A stretch of 64,000 nucleotides of DNA from assembly GCF_017875315.1 (NCBI RefSeq), contig NZ_JAGGMM010000001.1:868001-932000 (forward strand). The letters are read 5' to 3'. The DNA is from Methanomicrobium sp. W14. GTDB taxonomy: Archaea; Halobacteriota; Methanomicrobia; Methanomicrobiales; Methanomicrobiaceae. A program made the position numbers and the translations under genes. Positions within the stretch are counted from its first letter, which is position 1, and every line of letters begins with the position of its first letter. Under the pieces are notes generated by a model that searched no databases, had not been told where the DNA came from, and was given only the letters and a program-made list of their open reading frames with translations. Below, in pieces: positions 55,204 through 63,759 of the stretch.

Positions 55204-55620
55204 TTAGCGGCAAACCTTCCCGGAACCCGATTTATCAGCCACATTCCCGGCTATGTACCCTGCTGCAATGCTCATCGCCGGTATAGACAGATATCTGACC
55301 CCGACTGTCCCAAACCAGGTCAGCGGATCTTCACCGAATAGTGCACATAAAACAACCAAATCCAGTACCCAGTCTGCAAAAAGAACGACTGTACCAAAGA
55401 TGACTCCTGACATGAAAAAATCAGAGTCAATACATTTGTAATACCACACAAGAAGCAGTGCACCGGCAATGCTCCCAGATACGATCATTATCGATTTGAA
55501 CACGAATATGTCAATGTTAAGGCCGTTTTCAGAATAAAACGGAAGGGAAAGAAGAAAGCATATCAGCCAGATAAGGACGCCGGATATCACTGCATTTTTA
55601 AACCTGTTATTTAACCTCAT
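55204..55620 (-). CDS. four-helix membrane protein, function unknown
   Basis: 138 aa from ATG 55620 (MRLNNRFKNAVISGVLIWLI). The open frame extends to 55659, but a TATA-like TTATATTTAA (about 55641-55650) lies in that extension, centred 26 bases before ATG 55620. A leaderless transcript from 55620 is therefore likely. Four hydrophobic segments at about 8-27, 38-58, 66-88 and 98-120 are visible. I recognise no family. Confidence 0.72.
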   Translation of the reverse strand: MRLNNRFKNAVISGVLIWLICFLLSLPFYSENGLNIDIFVFKSIMIVSGSIAGALLLVWYYKCIDSDFFMSGVIFGTVVLFADWVLDLVVLCALFGEDPLTWFGTVGVRYLSIPAMSIAAGYIAGNVADKSGSGKVCR

Positions 55621-55732
55621 GCAGGATAAATGCTGTTTTTTTAAATATAACACCGTCACATCTCACACGGAGGAGTCTTTGAAAGAAAAGCAAAAAAGAA
55701 TCATAAATCAGATTTCTGAATTATGATTTTAC

Positions 55733-57391
55733 TTAATCAAAAGTGATAAAATCTGAATAAAAATGCCTGCCTGAGACCTTTTCAAACTCATTTAATGAGT
55801 TAAACGGGCGTTTAAGGATTATATCTGCCGCGGTTTTTTTGCCGATTCCCGGAAGTTTTTTCAGGGTGTTAAAAGATGCTTTATTGACATTAAACGGTTT
55901 TTCAAAACCTGTAACAGACCTGTACCCCCAGTCCGCAACAAAGAAATCACCGACGCTTCCTTTTATAAGTCTGTAAGGAACCCCGATAAGTATCGGGTAC
56001 GAGCCAAGCTGGCGGGCAAACGACATGTCACCCGAAACTTCGACAACTGCATCCAAAAGAACTGTCCCCTGTGGGAATACTTTTTTCAGCATCGGAAGAT
56101 CAAAATCTCTTCTGACAGTCTCCTTGAATGCCTTAAAACTTTCATCAAATTTTCCCAAGGTATTTTCAGTATAGGCCTTCGTCCCTTCAAAAGGCATAAC
56201 CTGTCTTATATTGACACGCCTTACAAGAAGACCGGACTTTAAAAGAGATGACAAAAAGGACTCATTCAGAAAATAAGTATTCTTCGTCTCGCCACACAGG
56301 CCCATAACAAAGTTAAGGCCCGGAAGAAGGTGAGGCACCCCGTTTTTATCACGCTTTGCTCCTATGTCATTTACAATCCGTACTGCACGCAACACGTCTT
56401 CAGGCATTGCCTTGAGATTGTTGCACCGGATTACTTCAGGGTCGGCCGATTCCATCCCGAAAGCCGCGGTGTCTCCTGCCGTATGCCACTTAACTATACT
56501 TTCCAGGGCCTCTTTTGACTCCACAGGATGCCTTGTTATGGTCCCGGGATTTATATTGTCGATATGAAGAGTCTTAAGGCCAAAAGCGGCATCTCTTATT
56601 CCCCTTAAAAGAGAGTCTATCTTTTCAGGAACAGGAACGGGAAACTCCTCCCCAGAGGACGCCTGGTAAGTCAGAAGGTCAGGCTGTCTTCCGAGCCTGA
56701 AGTGAAGCGCTCCTGCGTTATACAGGGCTGACACTTCTCCAAATACCCCTTTCTCAGACCTGTAACATGGCGTCCCGTAGAGATATTCAGTGCAGAAAGA
56801 GCACCCGCCACAGGCGGCACGAGAACAGCCTCTTGCCGTCTCAAGCTCACAGATAACATGTGGATATGCAGGGTGCTGTTTTATTACGCAGCTTCCGGCA
56901 GCACTTCTCCTGTCTATATCGGGATAAGAAAAAACGCCATGAGGCTTTCCTCCTTTCAATACCGAGTCAAGTGCTCCTGAAATCTCTCCTTCCAGTATAT
57001 AATCATATACAGAAGAATAGCTCTCTTTTTCGGCAGGAGTTCCTCCCCCCGAAGAACTTCCGAACAGAACAGGGCCGCCAAGGCATTTTACAGGATTTTT
57101 CAGGCTTGTCCCAATCCTAAATATATCCTTTGAATTTGCAGGAGTCCCCCCCAGATATTTTCCGGGTACAGTTATTCCCGCTATGAACACGAAAAGGTCT
57201 GCCTTTTCCATATCCAGAAGAAGGGAAGGATTTTTCCTCAGTTCATCTATTGTGGTATAGGATACTGAAAAACCGTTTTCGATGCAGGCACCGGCACAGT
57301 ACCTCACATAAGGTGAGATATAAGGAGAAACACCGAGACACGCAGGTTCGTCCACATATCCGTCAAGGATAAACGCCTTTTCAGATGTCAT
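55733..57391 (-). CDS. radical SAM protein with C-terminal helix-hairpin-helix (COG1031-like)
   Basis: 552 aa. N-terminal domain of unknown type (~1-180, FVFIAGITVPGKYLGG), then a radical SAM core with the cysteine motif spread in ARGCSRAACGGCSFCTEYLY, then a C-terminal helix-hairpin-helix DNA/RNA-binding domain (ASFNTLKKLPGIGKKTAADI). This arrangement matches the archaeal family I remember as COG1031. Reaction unknown. It starts 11 bases before the end of the MptE-like gene, completing an overlapping trio. Confidence 0.88.
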   Translation of the reverse strand: MTSEKAFILDGYVDEPACLGVSPYISPYVRYCAGACIENGFSVSYTTIDELRKNPSLLLDMEKADLFVFIAGITVPGKYLGGTPANSKDIFRIGTSLKNPVKCLGGPVLFGSSSGGGTPAEKESYSSVYDYILEGEISGALDSVLKGGKPHGVFSYPDIDRRSAAGSCVIKQHPAYPHVICELETARGCSRAACGGCSFCTEYLYGTPCYRSEKGVFGEVSALYNAGALHFRLGRQPDLLTYQASSGEEFPVPVPEKIDSLLRGIRDAAFGLKTLHIDNINPGTITRHPVESKEALESIVKWHTAGDTAAFGMESADPEVIRCNNLKAMPEDVLRAVRIVNDIGAKRDKNGVPHLLPGLNFVMGLCGETKNTYFLNESFLSSLLKSGLLVRRVNIRQVMPFEGTKAYTENTLGKFDESFKAFKETVRRDFDLPMLKKVFPQGTVLLDAVVEVSGDMSFARQLGSYPILIGVPYRLIKGSVGDFFVADWGYRSVTGFEKPFNVNKASFNTLKKLPGIGKKTAADIILKRPFNSLNEFEKVSGRHFYSDFITFD

Positions 57392-58001
57392 ATCCGATAT
57401 TAGAAAGAAGTTTTCGGGCTATCAAAAGCTTTCCGCGCTTTACAGGGTCTACCGACCTGTCATCAAGGTCAAAACCTGCAAGATTCACTTCACCGGCACC
57501 CATCTCAAGAGCGGTAAAAACAGCCCTGTCACCGTCAGTGAAGCCTCCGAAGTTGTATACGCAGTCAAATGGCCTGCTCTGCGTCGTAAGTACAACAGGG
57601 CCATTAAACCTTGGAATCCAGTTTTTTAAAAGAGGGATGTTGTCGCCGTGGGCGTGGACAACCATAATCGTCCCCTTAAGACTCATCTCAACGAAAGTTT
57701 CCTCGCACCCGTCAAGGTCTGTTGAGACGATATCAGGTCTGATACCGGCGCGGTACAGAAAATCCGCTGCAGCATCTGCGGCAAAGACAACACCGTCTAT
57801 TTTTTTGATATCCTTCTTTAACGAGGGCGCGTTTCCGCAGACTGTCACCTTTTTTCCAAGGCAGGCAGACCTCAGAAATTCAATATCATCCTTATCAGTC
57901 AGGGAGCGTGCAGTTTCCGCCGCACGCTCGTCAGACTCCCTGTCAAAACCGAAATAGTCAAGGATCCGCAGATAGTGCGGTTCCCACTCATCAAACTTCA
58001 T
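57381..58001 (-). CDS. mptE: MptE-like 6-hydroxymethyl-dihydropterin pyrophosphokinase (DUF115)
   Basis: 206 aa from ATG 58001 (MKFDEWEPHYLRILDYFGFD); an in-frame start at 58037 would run further into the DHH gene. The DUF115 core has KKVTVCGNAPSLKKDIKKID and RPDIVSTDLDGCEETFVEMS. MptE attaches pyrophosphate to hydroxymethyl-dihydropterin, the pterin branch of tetrahydromethanopterin synthesis, a methanogen one-carbon carrier. Overlaps both neighbours by 11 bases. Confidence 0.85.
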   Translation of the reverse strand: MKFDEWEPHYLRILDYFGFDRESDERAAETARSLTDKDDIEFLRSACLGKKVTVCGNAPSLKKDIKKIDGVVFAADAAADFLYRAGIRPDIVSTDLDGCEETFVEMSLKGTIMVVHAHGDNIPLLKNWIPRFNGPVVLTTQSRPFDCVYNFGGFTDGDRAVFTALEMGAGEVNLAGFDLDDRSVDPVKRGKLLIARKLLSNIGYDI

Positions 58002-59469
58002 TCTGCTCTTCTTTTCCGAGACCAACAATGTCTGCAAAACGCTTCAAAAGGGGATCAATTATAAGAGAAAGAAGTTCTTCCTTGTTTTTTACAAGGGAAA
58101 AAGAGTTCAGGGGTATTCGCGCCGCCGCCATAGTCGCATGACCGCCGGCCTCGCCGACACCCTCAAATGCCTCTTTCATGACATTTCCGACATGCATCCT
58201 GATATCTTTGTTCCGTGCGGATATGGTTATATAATCATCGCCTATGCCGTATGCAACCGATGTGTTTATTCCCTCGAGCTGGATTAAAAGGTCCGCCGCC
58301 TGCGGGACGACATCACGGTTTTTGATATAGCCGACGTTCGTGAAAAGATACCCGTTCTGGACCTTTCTGTTCTTTATCGCGTCGCCAAGTGCATCCACGG
58401 TCTCAATCGACATTGAAGGCGAGGTGATTTTGTCAAGAAGTTCGCTGTCGGTTAAAGGCAAAAGAAATGCGGCGTAATTCAGATCCTGCGGGGTGATATT
58501 TCTTGAAAAGTCCCTGGTATCGGCACGGATACCATATAAAAGAGCTGTTGCAACCTTCTGGTCAACGGAAATATCAAGCTCCTGGAGATACTGCGTCATA
58601 ATGCTTGCAGTTGCACCTACACCGGGGCGTATATCAACAAAGTGAACTGACCTCACCTCGTCATCCGGCATTTTGTGGTGATCGATTATTATGTCAACGT
58701 TCCTGTCAGGAGAAAGAAAATTGTTTGAACCCGGTGAAGAAGAGTCAACAAGCGCCAGATAATTGCATTCCCCAAGCATTTCCTCGCATGTCTCCAGAGT
58801 TATTTTCTGAAGCTGAATATCAAGAAGAGTTACGAAAGCACGGTTTTCCTGATGACCTATTTTGCCGTCATACAGAATTTTGCATTCCAGTTTCCCGCCG
58901 CTTGCCTCTTTCCCCAGTGCACACAAAGCCATTGCGCTTGATATCGCGTCAGGGTCTGGATTGGTGTGCAGGACAATACCCAGAACTCCCTCGCACTCGG
59001 AAAGGAAATGATACAGTTTTCTCGCAAGTCTTGAGGAATGAAGCCTCCTTATATGGTGAACTGCAGTTTTGGCAAAAACTTCCTGCGGATAAAGAGCGAT
59101 GTCGGCCCCGGCCTGTTCGAGAAGCGAAAGACTCAGCCTGTCGATAGCACGTGCAATAACATACGCAGAAGGATATATATCCTTAACTTTCCTTACAGCC
59201 TCCAGATTCGCGTTTTTGTCGCTTGACAGGACAAAAACCACTTCAGGGACGGGAAGTCCCTCAAAAAGGGCGGGATCAGTTATATCCTTGGTTATTGCCT
59301 CATAATTCTGGTCTCTTAAATCCTCGACCCTTTTCTCATCATGATCAACAACAACCACGTGCTCGGTGTCACGCACAAGCTCTTCCACTACATTGTAACC
59401 GATGCTCCCGCACCCTAGCACCATGTATTTTACCCTATCAGAATTCCCGTTCGGCAGGCTTTCAGGCAT
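57991..59469 (-). CDS. RCK_N-DHH phosphoesterase fusion
   Basis: 492 aa. The N-terminal ~140 residues are a TrkA-N/RCK_N nucleotide-binding domain (VLGCGSIGYNVVEELVRDTE with GxGxxG and the acidic VVDHDEKRV). A DHH/DHHA1 phosphoesterase follows: HTNPDPDAISSAMAL, LVDSSSPG, IIDHHKMP and a C-terminal GEAGGHATMAAARI. DHH enzymes of this kind often cleave cyclic di-AMP or nanoRNA. The fused RCK_N suggests control by NAD, ATP or a cyclic dinucleotide. It heads an overlapping trio with the MptE-like and radical SAM genes. Confidence 0.9.
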   Translation of the reverse strand: MPESLPNGNSDRVKYMVLGCGSIGYNVVEELVRDTEHVVVVDHDEKRVEDLRDQNYEAITKDITDPALFEGLPVPEVVFVLSSDKNANLEAVRKVKDIYPSAYVIARAIDRLSLSLLEQAGADIALYPQEVFAKTAVHHIRRLHSSRLARKLYHFLSECEGVLGIVLHTNPDPDAISSAMALCALGKEASGGKLECKILYDGKIGHQENRAFVTLLDIQLQKITLETCEEMLGECNYLALVDSSSPGSNNFLSPDRNVDIIIDHHKMPDDEVRSVHFVDIRPGVGATASIMTQYLQELDISVDQKVATALLYGIRADTRDFSRNITPQDLNYAAFLLPLTDSELLDKITSPSMSIETVDALGDAIKNRKVQNGYLFTNVGYIKNRDVVPQAADLLIQLEGINTSVAYGIGDDYITISARNKDIRMHVGNVMKEAFEGVGEAGGHATMAAARIPLNSFSLVKNKEELLSLIIDPLLKRFADIVGLGKEEQNEV

Positions 59470-59558
59470 GTATTATTAAATTGTCTCTCAATGGTATTTA
59501 GACAATTTCCGAAATGTTTATTAAAACACAGGTCTCACTTATGTAAGCACAAAAACGG

Positions 59559-59632
59559 GGGCCTGTAGCTTAGTCAGGCAGAGCGACGGACTCTTAATCC
59601 GTAGGCCAGGGGTTCAAATCCCTTCAGGCCCG
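59559..59632 (+). tRNA. tRNA-Lys (anticodon CUU)
   Basis: 74 nt. The acceptor stem GGGCCTG pairs with CAGGCCC, the anticodon stem ACGGA pairs with TCCGT around the loop CTCTTAA (anticodon CTT), and the T arm AGGGG-TTCAAAT-CCCTT is standard. No CCA is encoded, no intron is seen. A TATA-like TTTATTAA at about 59517-59525 is upstream. Confidence 0.95.
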
Positions 59633-59891
59633 CTGTGCTTTTTTGGGTTTTTTTAAATATTGCTATAATTCAGTCCGGATTTTGAGATCAAAAAGATATT
59701 TTCAGTTGAAAATAAGTAATTTCATCCTGCGGCAAATCATTTTATCAGATTTTTACATCATACAGACTGCTATTTAAAAACGCCACAAAAAAGTAATTGA
59801 GACTCTTTTTATTAACGGGATCTGCACAAACTCCAAAAAAGAGGGACAAATTGTTTAAAGAGAGATAAACGGTCTGAATAACCGGTATATT
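59633..59891. other. gap between tRNA-Lys and ABC ATPase gene
   Basis: 259 AT-rich bases. T-tracts at about 59638-59654 right after the tRNA look like its terminator. The remainder has no convincing frame or structured element that I can see, and is the 3' side of the minus-strand ATPase gene. Confidence 0.5.
59637..59654 (+). terminator. T-tract terminator after tRNA-Lys
   Basis: TTTTTT-GGG-TTTTTTT starts five bases after the tRNA discriminator base. Archaeal RNA polymerase stops at such U-runs. Confidence 0.6.
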
Positions 59892-60782
59892 TTAGCCTAT
59901 CTTAAAAAGTATATCCTCAAGACTTGGAAAATGTGATTCTACCCTTTTTATCAGGCCTCCCCCTGAAGAAACAACTTTTGTAAGCGAATTCAGGGAATCT
60001 GTATCAGAAACCTTTGCGGTGATTACTCCGGCTGACTTCTGATAACTTTCTATTATCCCCCGGAGAAGAGATTCGTCATCCAGGGTAAACTCCACCTCAT
60101 AGTAAATCGATCCGAACCTTCCCCTCAGTTCGTCCATTGTCCCGAATACAACCTCCTTTCCCCTCTGGAGGATCATAACCTTGTCACAGAGCTCCTCTAT
60201 CTGGTAAAGGTTATGCGCACTCAGAATTATGGTCTTTTTGCCTTTTGATTTCATTGAAACAAGAAATTCACTGATGTACTTTGATGTCATCGGGTCAAGC
60301 CCTGATGCAGGCTCATCATATACAAGATACGCCGGGTCATGTATAAGCGACCGTGCTATTGCGACCTTTCTTTTCATCCCCTTTGACAGTTCCCCTATTT
60401 TCTTATTTCCTGCGTCAAGGTCAAGGTCTTTTAACAGCTTTCTGCTCTTTGCCCTCACAGAGGATACACTCAGACCATAGATTTCCCCGAAAAAGGAGAG
60501 ATAACCGTCAACGGTCATATTTTCATAAAGATGCGATTCTTCCGGGAGGTACCCGAGAGACATCTTCAGAAGATCCGGATTTTTTACTGCATCGACGCCA
60601 CCCACAATAAGCTCTCCGGACGTCGGGGCGATAAGACCTGCCATTATCTTTAAAAGAGTAGTCTTTCCTGCTCCGTTGTGACCCACTATTCCAAAAATCC
60701 CTGAATCTTCAAGATTAAAGCTTATGCCGTCAAGGGCGCGAAAATCACCGTAGTCTTTGACTATTGAATCTGCGTGAATCAT
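59892..60782 (-). CDS. ABC transporter ATP-binding subunit
   Basis: 296 aa. Walker A GHNGAGKTTLLKIM, signature LSKGMKRKVAIARSL, Walker B YLVYDEPASGLDP and switch histidine ILSAHNL are intact. The C-terminal ~80 residues (DELRGRFGSIYYEVEFTLDD) are the extension of DrrA/NatA-type exporters. It is divergent from two permease genes and shares an operator-like inverted repeat with them. Exported substrate unknown (drug, Na+ or lipid). Confidence 0.93.
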   Translation of the reverse strand: MIHADSIVKDYGDFRALDGISFNLEDSGIFGIVGHNGAGKTTLLKIMAGLIAPTSGELIVGGVDAVKNPDLLKMSLGYLPEESHLYENMTVDGYLSFFGEIYGLSVSSVRAKSRKLLKDLDLDAGNKKIGELSKGMKRKVAIARSLIHDPAYLVYDEPASGLDPMTSKYISEFLVSMKSKGKKTIILSAHNLYQIEELCDKVMILQRGKEVVFGTMDELRGRFGSIYYEVEFTLDDESLLRGIIESYQKSAGVITAKVSDTDSLNSLTKVVSSGGGLIKRVESHFPSLEDILFKIG

Positions 60783-60872
60783 AACTCTTCGCTAATACCT
60801 CTTTTTTAGTGTATTAGATAAATCTTATTATAATTATAGTTCAAACTGAAAAGAAAGGAAAAACCAACTCAG
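60783..60872. promoter_or_regulatory. divergent ABC promoter with inverted repeat
   Basis: CTAATAC at 60792-60798 and GTATTAG at 60811-60817 form a perfect 7-base inverted repeat, 19 bases centre to centre, close to the ATPase start. AT-rich TATA-like sequence (TTATAATTATAG, about 60827-60839) serves one or both directions. A repressor-binding site is plausible. Confidence 0.5.
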
Positions 60873-62681
60873 ATGCAGAATACGCTAAGTCAGATAAAGA
60901 CTATTTCAAAGTGGGAAATCAGGCGCTTTACAGGGACAATGAGCAGGGATCTTCTTCCTATAGCATTTGCCCTTTTCATTCTGCTTATACTTGCATCAGG
61001 ATTTGCCCAGCAGAACGGAATTCATCTCCAGGACAACATATACACCGTTGGCATTGATGACGAATCCGCATTCCCGGTAATCTCGACAGACAACAGGTTT
61101 ACGGTTTACAAAGTGAATCCCGGCGTAACACCTGAAAGCACCGGACTGGATCTCGTAATCCTAAACGGATTTTTATTCGCTTCAGACTCTGACAAAGGCC
61201 AGGCCGCCCTTAATTCATTCGAAAAGGACTACTCGGGTTATATAGAATCCATATACAACAGGGAAGAAGACCTTTATGCCGCATACCCCCTGTGGATTGA
61301 TGAAGAATATGTAAAAAGCGAGATTGACTTCACAGCAACACAAAGCGGCCAGAGGGCAGTTGCACCTCCAGACCCTTACACCAAACCTGTTCCCGACAGT
61401 GAACCTGCCCTGGTTGAAACACCATCGGCGCAGATTGACAAGCCTGTGGAAGAACTAAGATCCGAATTAATCTCAGACGAGGGAACAAATGCAAATATCG
61501 AAAGGTATGCAAATGTGCTTTCGTCTTCCAAAACGGGATCTGATTTCAAAACACCGTCACAAATTTCCCCACCCCTTCCTTTTGACTCGATAATTCTTGT
61601 ATTCATTTTTATATTCCCCCTGTACTTTACGTCCCAGTTTTACATGATGAGCATTATGAACGAGAGGATTGAAAGAAGCGGAGAGCCCCTTTTGTCCACA
61701 CCGGTAAAACCGTACGCCATAATTCTCGGGAAAGGTCTTCCTTATTTTGTGATGATGCTTGCAGTTGCAGCTGTCCTGACTGTCTTCATCGGTGCACCTC
61801 TTATGGTTCTTCTCCCCATACTGCCGGTAATACTCTTCTTTTTATCGAGTGCACTTCTGATAGGGATGACTGCAAGAAGTTTCAGGGAGCTCTCATTTAT
61901 CTCGATATTCTTTTCTACCGTCGCCTCTTCATATCTCTTCTTTCCCAGCATATTCGCAAATATACACATTGTAAGCCTGATATCCCCCCTTACTCTTGTA
62001 ATATACCAGATACAGGGCGACGGGTTTACTGCATATGACTACTTGTACTCGACTTCCCTCTTTTTCCTTACAAGTGCTGTTATGTTCTTCCTTGCTGCGA
62101 GAAATTTTAACGAAGAAAGGCTTTTTAATTACCACAGGTTTATCCCGAGGCTCACGGAGTTCATCGGGTCGGTTATCTCTGAAAAAAGGACGAACCTTTC
62201 GTTATTCGCCATAAGTATCTGCTGCGTTCCTTTCGTCTTTATGGTCCAGATGATGCTGCTTGTCCTTTTGTTCAACTTTCCCATGCCTTATTCGGTTGTT
62301 ATGCTCCTGGTTTCTGCGGCATTTGTAGAGGAATTAGCGAAATCCGTCGGCATATATACTCTTTTTTCAAAAAGACCGGGTTACATGACCTGGAAGAACA
62401 TACTTGCAGGGTCTTTTTTTGTGGCTGCAGGATTTTTAACCGGGGAAAAACTGCTTTTATTTGCAACTCTCTCGGAAATTTCAGACTCCGTATTCGGAAC
62501 GGTCATGTTTGCAAGCCTTCAGGTTTTATGGCTTCCGTTTCTTCTTCACCTGGCAGGTGTTCTGACCACATCATCGGTACTGAAATTTGGGGGCAGAAGG
62601 ATGTACATACCTGCCCTGATTCTTGCAACGATTGTGCACAGCCTGTATAACCTTTATTTTATTCTCGGATGGTCAGGGTGA
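60873..62681 (+). CDS. ABC-2 permease fused to an intramembrane protease-like domain (PrsW/CPBP type)
   Basis: 602 aa. Residues ~1-420 are an ABC-2-type permease: a membrane helix (~25-45), a large extracellular domain with VGIDDESAFPVIST, then five more helices ending at about 410. From ~450 a second polytopic domain carries FVEELAKSVGIYTLF (EExxK), FLLHLAGVLTTS and HSLYNLYFILGW (HxxxN), the layout of PrsW/CPBP intramembrane metalloproteases. Such fusions exist in some archaea and bacteria; here it is tied to a divergent ATPase and a second permease. Confidence 0.88.
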   Translation: MQNTLSQIKTISKWEIRRFTGTMSRDLLPIAFALFILLILASGFAQQNGIHLQDNIYTVGIDDESAFPVISTDNRFTVYKVNPGVTPESTGLDLVILNGFLFASDSDKGQAALNSFEKDYSGYIESIYNREEDLYAAYPLWIDEEYVKSEIDFTATQSGQRAVAPPDPYTKPVPDSEPALVETPSAQIDKPVEELRSELISDEGTNANIERYANVLSSSKTGSDFKTPSQISPPLPFDSIILVFIFIFPLYFTSQFYMMSIMNERIERSGEPLLSTPVKPYAIILGKGLPYFVMMLAVAAVLTVFIGAPLMVLLPILPVILFFLSSALLIGMTARSFRELSFISIFFSTVASSYLFFPSIFANIHIVSLISPLTLVIYQIQGDGFTAYDYLYSTSLFFLTSAVMFFLAARNFNEERLFNYHRFIPRLTEFIGSVISEKRTNLSLFAISICCVPFVFMVQMMLLVLLFNFPMPYSVVMLLVSAAFVEELAKSVGIYTLFSKRPGYMTWKNILAGSFFVAAGFLTGEKLLLFATLSEISDSVFGTVMFASLQVLWLPFLLHLAGVLTTSSVLKFGGRRMYIPALILATIVHSLYNLYFILGWSG

Positions 62682-62685
62682 GGAA

Positions 62686-63759
62686 ATGAATCTTAAAAAC
62701 GTTGAAATAATAGCTAAAAAAGAACTTAAGAGCCTTGCCGACGAGAAGACCATAATCCTTGCAATTGTCCTTCAGCTTTTTATCGCAATGTTCTCATCGT
62801 TTCTTCTCATAGGACTTGCGTCAATGTACAACCCTGACTCCATAAGCAGTTACTCGAACGTAAAATACCCGGTTGCATACACAGGCGAGCCGTCGGAAGT
62901 CCTTACATACCTTCGGGACAGCAGTGATTTCGTCGTATACGAAATGGACCTTTCGACAGCGGTTGAAGCACTGAAGGAAAGAAAACTTTCCGCAGTACTG
63001 TGGATGCCCGATACAGCTCCGGATTATGAATACCCTGTAAAAATTACTCTTTACACAATTGGAAACGATATTCAGTCAAGTCTTGTAAACGTCAAATTAA
63101 AGCAGATTTTACTGAAATATGAGGATAAACTCCGTGAAATAAGAAGTGACAGGCTGAACGGAGAAATTGTGGACATAAAAATTCCCGCATCAGACCCGTC
63201 GGGAGACTTCTACGAGTTTGTATACGGCCTTCTGATACCACTTCTCCTGTTTATGCCGGCGATTATATCCGGGGCACTGATAATCGATATGATAACTGAA
63301 GAATACCAGGAGAGTACCCTTGAAACCCTTCTTTCAACGCCCATAGGATTTTCCGAAGTTGTCTGGGGAAAAACAGCCGCATGCTTTATTCTGGTTCCGG
63401 TCCAAGCGGCTGCGTGGCTTACGCTTTTAATGGTAAACGGAATTGCAGTTGCGGGCTTTATACCAATACTTCTGCATATATCAGTAGCTTCCCTTGTAAT
63501 TATCCTTGCAGGTGCAATTATCGCACTCAAGTATCACGAAAGGACAAACGCACAGTTTGTATTTTCAGCCGCAATAGTAGCCGTCATACTCATATTTCTT
63601 GCCTTTCCGATGAACACCGCAAATATCATTGTCAGGCTCTCTGTCGGTTCAATCGGAAGTGAGCACTGGTTAATACTTGGAATAATATTGGCCATTGCAG
63701 CAGCACTGGCATATATAGTTACAGGGTACTCGGAAAAGATGCGGGCAAAATTTATATAA
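62686..63759 (+). CDS. ABC-2 type permease subunit
   Basis: 357 aa from ATG 62686, preceded by GTGAGGA as ribosome-binding site; an in-frame start at 62623 runs back into the upstream gene. One membrane helix near the N-terminus, an extracellular domain to ~175, then five helices (FVYGLLIPLLLFMPAIISGA; VWGKTAACFILVPVQAAAWL). It probably pairs with the fused permease and the divergent ATPase to form one exporter. Substrate unknown. Confidence 0.9.
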   Translation: MNLKNVEIIAKKELKSLADEKTIILAIVLQLFIAMFSSFLLIGLASMYNPDSISSYSNVKYPVAYTGEPSEVLTYLRDSSDFVVYEMDLSTAVEALKERKLSAVLWMPDTAPDYEYPVKITLYTIGNDIQSSLVNVKLKQILLKYEDKLREIRSDRLNGEIVDIKIPASDPSGDFYEFVYGLLIPLLLFMPAIISGALIIDMITEEYQESTLETLLSTPIGFSEVVWGKTAACFILVPVQAAAWLTLLMVNGIAVAGFIPILLHISVASLVIILAGAIIALKYHERTNAQFVFSAAIVAVILIFLAFPMNTANIIVRLSVGSIGSEHWLILGIILAIAAALAYIVTGYSEKMRAKFI

